This document shows positions 1 to 5,760 of a stretch of 11,841 bases of DNA, piece after piece. The notes beneath the pieces were generated by a model. The model had not been told where the DNA came from. It ran no database searches and saw only the letters and a list, made by a program, of their open reading frames with translations. The stretch comes from CAYOVG01 sp964407285 (GTDB lineage: Bacteria > Desulfobacterota > Syntrophobacteria > Syntrophobacterales > Syntrophobacteraceae), in contig CAYOVG010000227.1 in the NCBI GenBank assembly GCA_964407285.1, positions 1 through 11,841 on the forward strand, in the 5' to 3' direction. Every line of letters starts with the position of its first letter. The first letter of the stretch is position 1. Both the position numbers and the translations under genes were made by a program.

Positions 1-120
1 GTCACTTTTTTGGAAAATCGACAAAATCAAGCAAAAGACGGTCAAAGTTGAGAATGCGTAAATCGTTTAAGATCCAGTAGTTACAATAAGATGAGGAAGT
101 TGGAAACTTGAGAGTTCGGT

Positions 121-166
121 TCTTACAAGCCGGGGGTCGCAGGTTCAAGTCCTGTCCCGCCTACCA
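121..166 (+). tRNA. 3' fragment of a tRNA, probably tRNA-Val(TAC); likely attachment-site scar
   Basis: The sequence reads as the 3' portion of a tRNA. It has an anticodon loop CTTACAA (anticodon TAC), the 3' strand of an anticodon stem (GCCGG), a variable region ending in GTC, a T arm (GCAGG, TTCAAGT, CCTGT), an acceptor strand CCCGCCT, the discriminator A and an encoded CCA at 164-166. The 5' partners are missing: no AGGCGGG acceptor strand, no D arm, and the bases before the loop do not form a proper five-pair stem. It is therefore not a working tRNA. Integrases often use the 3' end of tRNA genes as attachment sites and leave such fragments at the far end of the inserted element. On that reading the element lies to the left and the original chromosome flank to the right. 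The valine assignment rests only on the loop. Confidence 0.72.
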
Positions 167-174
167 GCCAATTC

Positions 175-215
175 AAGGGGTTGCACGAAAAAAGTGCGAC
201 CCCTTTCCTTTGTCT
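175..215 (+). terminator. Intrinsic terminator-like hairpin after the tRNA fragment
   Basis: A 12-pair stem (AAGGGGTTGCAC with GTGCGACCCCTT, including one G-T pair) closes a GAAAAAA loop and is followed by a T-rich stretch (TTCCTTTGTCTT). It begins nine bases after the CCA of the tRNA fragment, where the native terminator of the tRNA would sit. This supports the view that the sequence right of the fragment is the original chromosomal flank. Confidence 0.7.
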
Positions 216-238
216 TAAAGATTTTCCAACCGTACTAT
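210..238 (+). promoter_or_regulatory. Possible weak sigma70-type promoter for the SDR gene
   Basis: TTGTCT (210-215) and TACTAT (233-238) are 17 bases apart, each matching four of six consensus bases. Transcription would start about ten bases before the ATG at 255, giving a very short leader. The -35 box overlaps the T-rich tail of the preceding terminator. Chance matches of this quality are common, so this is only a candidate. Confidence 0.22.
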
Positions 239-254
239 CGGTGTAACAGGGAAC

Positions 255-971
255 ATGAAAAAAGCGATTGTAATTGGAGCCAGTTCTGGAATCGGGCGCG
301 AGTTAGCCAAACTATTGGCTGGAAAAGGTTATGTGGTCGGGGTCATGGCTAGAAGGGTAGATTTGTTGAATACTATCCGCAACGAAAGCAAAGGCGATAT
401 ATTTGTTCAAGGAATAGATGCAAGGGACACCGAAGCATCAATGACAATTCTGGATAACTTAATCAAGCACATGAATGGAGTCGATCTTATAGTAATCAGC
501 TCGGGTACGGGTTATGTTAACGATAAGTTAGACTGGGATATCGAGCATGAAACAATAAGAACTAATGTAACCGGCTTTGCCGCACTGGCTAATGTTGCCA
601 TGCGCCACTTCATTGAAAAGGGCTCTGGACACCTGGCCTGCATATCATCGATAGCCGCTCTGCGCGGTGGGAGGGAGTCACCGGCTTACAACGCATCGAA
701 GGCGTTTGAATCCAATTATATGGAAGGGCTGAGACAAAAGAGTACTCGATTACGGTTGCCTATCCTAGTTACCGACATAAAGCCCGGTTTTGTAAAGACG
801 GCTATGGCCAAGGGAGATGGGTTATTTTGGGCCGCGCCGGCAGACAAAGCAGCCCTGCAGATCTACAATGCGATAAAACAGAAGAGAAGACATGCCTATA
901 TTACGCGTAGATGGAGACTGATAGCATGGCTGCTGAAAGGTATCCCGGCAAGGATTTATGAACGGTTGTAG
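255..971 (+). CDS. Short-chain dehydrogenase/reductase (SDR), classical type
   Basis: The 238-residue protein has the classical SDR layout. The nucleotide-binding glycine motif is GASSGIG at residues 8-14, following a first beta strand. The usual NNAG segment is replaced by SSGTG (82-86). The catalytic set is N104, S131/S132 and the YNASK motif with Y145 and K149, and a PG motif (177-178) follows. The family uses NAD(H) or NADP(H) to oxidise or reduce alcohol/carbonyl groups; the substrate cannot be read from sequence. The basic, aromatic C-terminus (about 215-238, RRWRLIAWLLKG) could touch a membrane, which is inference. The start is the only reasonable ATG, with AGGGA just upstream but closer than usual. 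Codon use is visibly more AT-rich than in the genes at the right end of the window, and no partner gene lies in operon distance. Confidence 0.93.
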   Translation: MKKAIVIGASSGIGRELAKLLAGKGYVVGVMARRVDLLNTIRNESKGDIFVQGIDARDTEASMTILDNLIKHMNGVDLIVISSGTGYVNDKLDWDIEHETIRTNVTGFAALANVAMRHFIEKGSGHLACISSIAALRGGRESPAYNASKAFESNYMEGLRQKSTRLRLPILVTDIKPGFVKTAMAKGDGLFWAAPADKAALQIYNAIKQKRRHAYITRRWRLIAWLLKGIPARIYERL

Positions 972-1054
972 CGTAGTATAACACGGCCGTGTACATGGAT
1001 GGGAATTCCGCTTTGCTCCATCTCCACCGTGACCTCGCCCGGCTTCTCCCTCCA

Positions 1055-1197
1055 CAGGCCGTTGCAAAAGGCGATCTGCGTCGTTGGGCTTCACCCTTCG
1101 TCATTGCGGCGTACTGGTTGTACGCCTCATTTCTCAGGATTCGCCCGCCTTCATCTCATCGTTCTTGACCGGCCCGCCCGCAATAGGGTTTATCAAC
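1055..1197 (+). repeat. Intergenic inverted-ended repeat, copy A (complete)
   Basis: The left end CAGGCCGTTGCAAAAG (1055-1070) is the imperfect inverse of the right end GTTCTTGACCGGCCCG (1161-1176). A central hairpin has the perfect stem GGCGTAC/GTACGCC (1108-1114 with 1120-1126). Beyond the right end is a conserved tail CCCGCAATnnnGTTTATCAACG (about 1177-1198). The interior is alignable to copy E at 10116-10261 read on the other strand, sharing the GCGATCTGC, CATTGCGGCGTACT, TACGCCTCATT and CAGGATTCGCC blocks. It encodes no protein. It resembles REP/BIME or MITE elements moved by a transposase supplied elsewhere. Confidence 0.85.
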
Positions 1198-1223
1198 GTG
1201 CGGTTAAACATTTTGAATGGGGG

Positions 1224-1260
1224 CACAGGGGGGGAACTGTTGGAAAATTCCCCCGCTGTG
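1224..1260 (-). terminator. Strong hairpin downstream of the membrane protein gene
   Basis: CACAG (1224-1228) plus GGGGGAA (1230-1236) pair with TTCCCCC (1248-1254) plus CTGTG (1256-1260), with one mismatch between the two blocks and an 11-base loop. It lies about 30 bases past the stop of the minus-strand gene that ends at 1291. There is no clear U-run on that strand, so it may be an RNA 3'-end hairpin or a weak terminator rather than a canonical one. Confidence 0.45.
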
Positions 1261-1290
1261 AATGAGTGCGGCGCGAGGACTCCGCAAGTG

Positions 1291-2265
1291 TCAGCCTGCG
1301 ACAGCGTCCCCTGCCGGACTGGGCCGCCCCTGCCGGTTGGTCGCCTTGTCCTTCAGATCCTTGAACTTGGACGATACGCTTGACAGCTTGGCTTCCCATG
1401 CAGGGTCGGCGGTTTGCCCCTCGGTTACTTTAAAATATACCTGCATGAGGGCCGTCATTGCGATGGGCTCGATGACGGCCTGCTTGAGTCCCCAGGCGAA
1501 AACCAGGGCCACAATCAGCGTTAGGGGACCTGCCGTGCCCGGGAAAAGGCCTACCAAGAGAGCCACCGGTCCGAGCACCACCAGAAAAACGACAAAGGTC
1601 GAGGCCCAGATGAAGAGCGCCAGCCAAACGGCGTTTTTCAGAAAACTGGTGTAGTTCTGGGCGTACAGAATGAGGGCGGTCCGGCTTGAAGCCCAGGCGT
1701 CATCCGCCCGGGTCTTCATGACATAGGCCAGAATAACTTCGTCAAGATAGGTAAGGGAAAGGGTGATAATGGTATTCAGGATTTTCATGGCTCCCGCCGC
1801 GCCGGGTATGGGGAAAATGGTTGCGATACTTAGAAACACCCGGTTAAAGGCACGGAGGATGCCCTTGATCAACTGATCCAGGGCGAAGAGCACCGACGAT
1901 GAGGCGAAGCGCTGCTGTACCTGCCGGCGTGCGTACCGGATCTGGCCCTTGCCGCCGGGAATCGTTCCGCCCTCGAGCAGTTCGACCAGCACAGCGATAT
2001 GTCCGGCTTTAACGAGGTAGAGCAGGTACTCTCGGATGAATACCATGATTGCGGCGGCTACACCGAACCCGACCAGGCCGCCCCACATCCCCCCGCTCGC
2101 CGCCTTATTCGCGATGGCGCCCACGCCATAGCCGATTCCCGCCCCCGTTCCGGTAATGATTACAAAACACAGGGTTATTCCGAAATAAATCAGGAAACGA
2201 AACACCAGAAAAGGCGCTGTTTTCATGAGCAACCCGATGACCTCGCCGAAACTGAAATCTTTCAT
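1291..2265 (-). CDS. Multi-pass membrane protein of unknown function
   Basis: The 324-residue protein is strongly hydrophobic. Likely membrane segments are about 18-40, 58-78, 205-232 and 245-265. A less hydrophobic middle part (about 95-200) has conserved-looking patches such as ELLEGGTIPGGKGQI and FALDQLIKGILRAFNR. The hydrophilic lysine-rich tail (about 290-324) is probably cytoplasmic. I do not recognise a characterised family; it looks like a conserved hypothetical integral membrane protein. I chose the ATG at 2265 (MKDFSFGEVIG) because GGGAGGGG sits about nine bases before it; a TTG two codons upstream lies too close to that site. Upstream is repeat copy B and a dead transposase gene, downstream a hairpin and repeat copy A. 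It therefore appears to be a single-gene transcription unit enclosed by repeats. Confidence 0.85.
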   Translation of the reverse strand: MKDFSFGEVIGLLMKTAPFLVFRFLIYFGITLCFVIITGTGAGIGYGVGAIANKAASGGMWGGLVGFGVAAAIMVFIREYLLYLVKAGHIAVLVELLEGGTIPGGKGQIRYARRQVQQRFASSSVLFALDQLIKGILRAFNRVFLSIATIFPIPGAAGAMKILNTIITLSLTYLDEVILAYVMKTRADDAWASSRTALILYAQNYTSFLKNAVWLALFIWASTFVVFLVVLGPVALLVGLFPGTAGPLTLIVALVFAWGLKQAVIEPIAMTALMQVYFKVTEGQTADPAWEAKLSSVSSKFKDLKDKATNRQGRPSPAGDAVAG

Positions 2266-2306
2266 AAGCAAGCCCCTCCCAAGGAAAATGAACTCTCATA
2301 GCAGCT

Positions 2307-2380
2307 CGTAGATACACCGGATTGCGGGCAGGCCGGTCAAAAACGCGCTCTGCGGCGTTGGGCTTCATCCTTCGTCCTTG
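2307..2380. repeat. Intergenic inverted-ended repeat, half copy B
   Basis: The conserved outer tail, inverted (GATACACCGGATTGCGGG), is followed by the terminal sequence CAGGCCGGTCAAAAAC (2329-2344). Then comes an arm that matches copy A (GCTCTGC, CGTTGGGCTTCA, CCTTCGTC). The copy stops where the central hairpin should begin, and no opposite end follows. It lies directly against the 3' end of the RAYT-like pseudogene and about 35 bases upstream of the ribosome binding site of the membrane protein gene. A repeat flanking its transposase gene is the usual arrangement for RAYT genes and REP sequences. Confidence 0.75.
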
Positions 2381-2389
2381 CCGAAGTCC

Positions 2390-2997
2390 GGGGACCACCT
2401 TGCCCAGTTCCAAATGTTCTGTTTTTCTTCCCGTCTTGCGGGGCCGTAGCACACGGCCGAGCATGTCTTCGAACCGGTCGACGAAACACACGCTTCCCAG
2501 GGGCCGCCCCGTGCTCTCATGCCGTTGCAGCCGCCGGGCTTGTGCTTTGTCCACACCTGCAGAGAGAAATCGGCGCCGATCCGGCGCCATGTCCGCCGGC
2601 GGGCAAGCGGTAAGCAAGCGATGGTCCTTTCCGGACGGATGAGCCGCCGCACTGCTCCCTGTATACGATCGCGGATCGTTCACAATCCCCGCTTTAACGG
2701 GATCAAGTTCAATAGAAGGCGTAGCGGGGAGATGATGAGGCTCGTCCATGGGAAACGAGGCTCATCCGCGGCTCTGCACAATCCCACCCTGGATTCCGGA
2801 ACGGCGATCCAACGAACAGGGTTCCGCATCAGACCATAAGCCCGAATGCCGACACCCAAACGCCCACACCACTTGTCCATCACATCGAGATAAGCGTCAT
2901 GGTCCCTCACGGAGAAAAAGGTCGGTTGGCGGCGGTTGCCTCGCCGGGCGCCATGATGCGGAAAACCGGGCGCCACTACCCGTGCGAGTCCGGGCAC
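2390..2997 (-). pseudogene. Decayed REP-associated tyrosine (RAYT, IS200-like Y1) transposase
   Basis: The first frame (from a GTG at 2997) begins PGLARVVAPG and continues with HHGARRGNRRQPTFF, typical of the RAYT/Y1 transposase N-terminus. Family members then carry a metal-binding HUH motif, usually within LMPNHVHLI. Here it reads LMRNPVRWI, so both histidines are gone. The block that should carry the catalytic tyrosine is deleted: the frame goes from LCRAADE straight to PRFP. A one-base loss near 2748 shifts the rest into another frame, which resumes with MDEPHHLPA, ELDPVKAGIV, GSSAAAHPSGKD and RHESTGRPLGS, and ends near LRPRKTGRKT. That second frame then runs on into repeat copy B and the neighbouring gene, so the native stop is also lost. 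The protein would be inactive. Family recognition is from memory of the motifs. Confidence 0.82.
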
Positions 2998-3067
2998 ATA
3001 GGTTTTCTATGAGATAAACCTCCCCATGTCAAAACAAGTATGATCTCTCTATATTAAGCACATGTTA

Positions 3068-3156
3068 CAATTCGGTGTCCTGGTGTAAAGAGAAACTTTA
3101 GGTCAAACGAGGAATCATAGAAACTTCTGGTTAGTATAAACCTGGACACTGTATTG
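3068..3156. repeat. Imperfect inverted repeat, possible insertion-element ends
   Basis: The 22 bases at 3068-3089 (core GGTGTCCTGG) are the inverse of 3135-3156 (core CCTGGACACT), matching at 17 of 22 positions with 45 bases between. It sits between the RAYT pseudogene and the stop codon of the next minus-strand gene. A small stem (GTCGT/ACGAC, near 3156-3168) is closer still to that stop. The arms could be the two ends of a collapsed small insertion element, or a hairpin ending the transcript of the gene that stops at 3177. There is no U-run to favour the latter. Confidence 0.45.
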
Positions 3157-3176
3157 TCGTTGTACGACTATTGCCA

Positions 3177-3647
3177 TCATTCGAGAGTATTTTCTTCGTC
3201 GCCTGGATTAACTTGTAGGATGGATACGATGCGCTGAATTATGGCCTCCTGCATAAACGGTAGATATTCCTCATAGATAGTTGCTGCCCTGATGTTTGTG
3301 AGTTTACCCTCATCTTGAGGAATTGTAACAAAGAACTCGTCCCTATAAATCCAGTCAACACGCACAAAGAGTGTCTCCCAATCAGAGACGTTCCCGTGGA
3401 ATTCACCGGCTGTTATGCAACCTATCAGGTTCCGACGGACGATCCCGACGCCCTTTACGCGAATGGTCCTCGATCCTGGTTGGTTCGCTTTGATGTAAAG
3501 AATGTCGCCAACCTTTAGCGATGCCATAAACGCATACAGGTCCCGGGCGCTCACTTCATTCCACCCTAAGAGAAAACAAGAGTCCGAAAAGAATCGTTCT
3601 CGGACTTCTTCGCCACTCCAATTGGAGCCAACACCGAAAATAGCCAT
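3177..3647 (-). CDS. Small protein with probable PUA/EVE-like domain, function unknown
   Basis: The 156-residue protein starts MAIFGVGSNWSGEEV and contains LGWNE, then LKVGDILYIKA, then RTIRVKGVGIV. This order of short strands resembles small PUA/EVE-like domain proteins, which bind modified bases or RNA and are often found near restriction or other defence genes. The assignment rests on pattern resemblance, not a search. The C-terminal third (about 110-156) looks helical and acidic. The ATG at 3647 is preferred over one six codons upstream because a full AGGAGG stands five bases before it. Its composition is more AT-rich than the right-hand genes. Immediately upstream lies a transposase fragment and downstream an inverted repeat, so it looks like a transferred single-gene cargo. 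I see no partner gene. Confidence 0.7.
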   Translation of the reverse strand: MAIFGVGSNWSGEEVRERFFSDSCFLLGWNEVSARDLYAFMASLKVGDILYIKANQPGSRTIRVKGVGIVRRNLIGCITAGEFHGNVSDWETLFVRVDWIYRDEFFVTIPQDEGKLTNIRAATIYEEYLPFMQEAIIQRIVSILQVNPGDEENTLE

Positions 3648-3661
3648 GTAACCTCCTGTGT

Positions 3662-3868
3662 GCATGTGTCCATCCCGCCAAACGCCGCCGCATTCGTACG
3701 GTCCTTCAGGAACTCATGACGGTGGCGGGTCGATTCATCAGGACAGGACGCCGCCTGATCCTGCGCCTGGGTCGCCACTGTCCGGCCTATGAAGCATTTA
3801 CAGAGGTCCATATGCCACTGTCTTACAGCTCTCGGTTGTTAAAAGCCGGACCCAAACCCCAACTGTGA
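3662..3868 (+). pseudogene. C-terminal fragment of a DDE-type (IS4/IS1380-like) transposase
   Basis: An open frame without its own plausible start reads AKRRRIRTVLQELM, then VAGRFIRTGRRLILRLGRHC, then PAYEAF, and stops at 3866-3868. The arginine-rich pattern ending in a 'LGRHCPAYEAF' segment resembles the extreme C-terminus of IS1380-like transposases. The N-terminal 85-90% of such a protein is absent. The fragment begins exactly where the oppositely oriented small gene (3177-3647) has its ribosome binding site, so the two were probably joined by insertion or deletion. Family naming is from memory; a different DDE family is possible. Confidence 0.5.
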
Positions 3869-4304
3869 TGTTTGGAAGGTTACCTAATGTCCTGAATTTG
3901 TCCAAAATCGCCTCAACCTCCGAAAACAGCGTTCGGGAGACATAGAAACAACTGTGAATCGGCTTTGGGCTGCGTCATTTTCAATGAAAGAGCTGAAAAA
4001 CTGTCCCCAAACGTGTGAAACCAACTACGAAGAAAAACGCGTCACGGATTCAGGTTTCTATAAAACAAACCTACCGCTGTCAAAAATAGATATGGTGTCG
4101 CCAGACTCCAGGTGTGCCCAGATTCCAAATAAATTCGCTGGTTCTTAATAGATACGGAGCATAACCTATTTCATGGATTAATGCGATCTCAAAATCCAAT
4201 TCTTTCCGATAAGAATCGCCGGAAATATTCCTTTTACAATTGCGCCCGAAAGACGAGAGGCGTAATTCCATGCCTTCGATGCATCGGCGGAGCAACAGGT
4301 CCCG
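3869..4304. other. Region without a supportable gene
   Basis: This AT-richer stretch follows the transposase fragment and may include the end of that insertion sequence. I see a short stem CCGAA/TTCGG (3920-3924 with 3932-3936), but no terminal repeats or target duplications that I can confirm. A minus-strand frame stays open from 4979 through to 4080. Over 4490-4831 it is only the shadow of a better-supported gene in another frame; its 4080-4480 part has no family resemblance, and I do not call it. Confidence 0.5.
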
Positions 4305-4493
4305 ATGCTCTATGCGGAGTTCCTTGGCATAGATACGGACGATGCGGTTCCCGATGCCGCCCGACTTGTCAGCGCTTGCCATAAGGTCGACTCCTTTGGT
4401 TCGGCTATGGATGGAAAAGGCGCTTTCTGGTACAAACTCCGAGATAAGGCGTTGAAGCAGGCTTTTGATCGAGCCCAAGTCTTCTCCGTTTAG
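4305..4493 (+). CDS. Possible small or remnant protein, unrecognised
   Basis: A 62-residue frame (MLYAEFLGIDTDDAV... ending in FDRAQVFSV) has an amino acid mix that looks protein-like and stays open upstream to a TAA at 4263. There is no good ribosome binding site before the ATG. Its stop overlaps by four bases the stop of the convergent membrane protein gene. It could be the tail of a truncated gene or chance. The opposite strand is open too, which lowers confidence. Confidence 0.2.
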   Translation: MLYAEFLGIDTDDAVPDAARLVSACHKVDSFGSAMDGKGAFWYKLRDKALKQAFDRAQVFSV

Positions 4494-4831
4494 ACGGATT
4501 CCACCGAAGTTCTCTTGATTGCGTGCTGGAACACTTTGTAGAAGTAGATCAAGTAAGCGAATCCCAGGGTGATCACGGAAAGGATGAACCAGATGATCGC
4601 GTGGCCGATCTGACTCCCCAAATCCAAGTCGCATTTCAACCGGCCGACCCGACGATCCTGCGCATCCACCAAGTAGGTCTTGTTGATGACCGTCTTGGTG
4701 AAGGCGTAAGGAAACAGAAACGCTCCGAATCCTAACGTCACAACCATGATGATGAACCAGAGAACCACATGACCCAGGGCGCCCGTAACGTCCAGGTCCG
4801 TATCCAACTTTTTGATGTCCAAATCGTTCAT
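4490..4831 (-). CDS. Small membrane protein made of two homologous units
   Basis: The 113-residue protein has two hydrophobic hairpin-like segments, about 20-45 and 76-100. Residues 12-55 and 68-111 align with each other without gaps (16 identities in 44). The shared pattern begins with DLD, then GH, WFI, TLGF, a tyrosine, an isoleucine and a threonine, so the gene arose by internal duplication. The two units are joined by a polar linker (AQDRRVGRLK). I do not recognise a named function; small DUF families with this layout exist. I chose the ATG at 4831 because AAGGGGG lies six bases before it. The ATG nine codons upstream has no such site. The gene stands alone, with a possible remnant downstream and AT-rich sequence upstream. 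Confidence 0.78.
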   Translation of the reverse strand: MNDLDIKKLDTDLDVTGALGHVVLWFIIMVVTLGFGAFLFPYAFTKTVINKTYLVDAQDRRVGRLKCDLDLGSQIGHAIIWFILSVITLGFAYLIYFYKVFQHAIKRTSVESV

Positions 4832-4948
4832 TTCCGACCCCCTTTTCCTTTTGTCCATTCATTGCCAACCGACCGAGATTGCGGATGCTCAGCTTCAACG
4901 CCTTTTTAACACGGGCACGAGAGTACACTGGCAATATTCCATATTTCG

Positions 4949-4958
4949 GAACGTTCCA
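4949..4958. promoter_or_regulatory. Perfect 10-base palindrome GGAACGTTCC upstream of the small membrane protein gene
   Basis: The palindrome lies about 120 bases before the start codon of the minus-strand gene, in AT-rich sequence followed by an AAAATTTTTT tract. Position and composition suit a dimeric regulator site, but a single 10-base palindrome can occur by chance. Confidence 0.2.
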
Positions 4959-4988
4959 AAATTTTTTCCCGATTTCCAAATTCCCTTT

Positions 4989-5222
4989 TCAGAGTCGAAA
5001 ACAGCCGAGAAGGGAATCATTGTAGAGCAGTAAAGATTCTTTCATCTTGTTCAGAGACGGGCGGAGACTTCTCTCCTCTTTTGAGGGTCGAGTCACCACC
5101 CGCCCGGGAATTCCACCCGATGTATTAAAGGCGTTAAACCCTTCAAATGCCTCTCCAATTTCAGCAGGAAAATAATCTTTTTCGGTTCCGTAATCTGGAA
5201 CGAACCTGTTTGTGCTGTTCAC
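4989..5222 (-). pseudogene. Possible gene remnant, unrecognised
   Basis: The minus-strand frame from a GTG at 5222 reads NRFVPDYGTEKDYFPAEIGE and continues with AFEGFNAFNTSGGIPGR. This is a plausible coding segment of about 40 residues with AT-rich third positions. After it the frame becomes arginine- and serine-rich and looks non-coding. No ribosome binding site is evident, and repeat copy C begins 37 bases upstream of the GTG, so the 5' part may have been cut off by the repeat. I cannot name a family. Confidence 0.25.
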
Positions 5223-5258
5223 TGCGGCCAGGATTTAGCGCGTTGGACTCGATTTCAT

Positions 5259-5354
5259 CAGGCCGTTCAAAAACGCGATCTGCCGGCGCGGCCGAAGGCG
5301 CGGCTTGCATCGCATCGTTTTGCAACGGCCCGCCCGCTGTACGGAGTATCAAGG
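5259..5354 (+). repeat. Intergenic inverted-ended repeat, short copy C
   Basis: The left end CAGGCCGTTCAAAAAC (5259-5274) and the right end GTTTTGCAACGGCCCG (5317-5332) are inverse at 13 of 16 positions. The 42-base interior keeps the GCGATCTGC block after the left end and the GCTTGCATCGCATC block before the right end. It lacks the GGCGTAC hairpin of copy A and instead has a GC-rich stem around GGCCGAAG (about 5283-5305). The tail (CCCGCTGTACGGAGTATCAA) is present in diverged form. It is a deletion derivative of the same family. Confidence 0.8.
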
Positions 5355-5597
5355 GCCTGTTATTCGCCGAACGCGCCTCTTTTGCGCTTGAGTACACAGG
5401 GGAAGTATCCTGCATCTTTCACGCAATAAGAACACGCGGCCGGCATCCGGGAAGCGCCTTCGGCGGAGAGGCTTGAAGGTGTATAAAGGGTTTCCTTACC
5501 GGCGCCTTACGCTCCTCCCTACCTCTCCTGAATCGGCGAAGAGGCTTTCCATTTCGGCTTCGTCACGCGTCAGCGGGGCGAAGCCCGCAGAGGGGGT
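5355..5597. other. Gene-poor stretch after repeat copy C
   Basis: No frame here resembles a protein. A 15-base direct repeat, TCGGCG(G/A)AGAGGCTT, occurs at about 5459-5474 and 5533-5547. I see no promoter or RNA gene that I can support. Confidence 0.4.
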
Positions 5598-5620
5598 CCG
5601 GGGGAAGGTCGTTCCCCCGG
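5598..5620 (-). terminator. Perfect 9-pair GC-rich hairpin
   Basis: CCGGGGGAA (5598-5606) and TTCCCCCGG (5612-5620) pair perfectly around a five-base loop. It lies about 140 bases past the stop of the minus-strand gene that ends at 5761. No U-run follows on either strand, so it is at best a rho-assisted 3'-end hairpin or a structural repeat. Confidence 0.35.
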
Positions 5621-5760
5621 TGAGCCCGTGAACGGATACGTTTCAGGAGGTCGGTGAAGGAGATACCGAGCGAGTGGACGGGGGTGGGGCCGGTTCCGCC
5701 CCGCCGGAATCCGTGGCCGGAACACCCCGCGTCACCGGCGCTGAGCCCCGCCCACCCCAA

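Larger units (their letters stand above)
972..1290. other. Intergenic region holding repeat copy A and a hairpin; no convincing gene
   Basis: Besides the repeat (1055-1197) and the hairpin (1224-1260), the stretch holds a 12-base palindrome ACACGGCCGTGT (981-992) shortly after the SDR stop codon. Short open frames here overlap on both strands, run into the repeat and show no recognisable domain, so none is called. One minus-strand frame over about 960-1050 reads plausibly (including EVTVEMEQSGIPIHV) and may be a gene shred, but it is too short to support. Confidence 0.6.

Noticed and set aside
91..166. A complete tRNA gene ending at 166
   Set aside because: The first 30 bases do not form an acceptor strand, D arm or anticodon stem; only the 3' part is tRNA-like.
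4080..4979. Minus-strand open frame of 299 codons
   Set aside because: It overlaps the better-supported small membrane protein gene in a different frame, lacks a start with a ribosome binding site, and its translation is low-complexity arginine/histidine/glycine-rich over that overlap.
5563..5760. Minus-strand 65-codon frame right after the toroid gene
   Set aside because: It begins with a TTG one base after the previous stop, has no ribosome binding site, includes a perfect hairpin and has no protein-like pattern.
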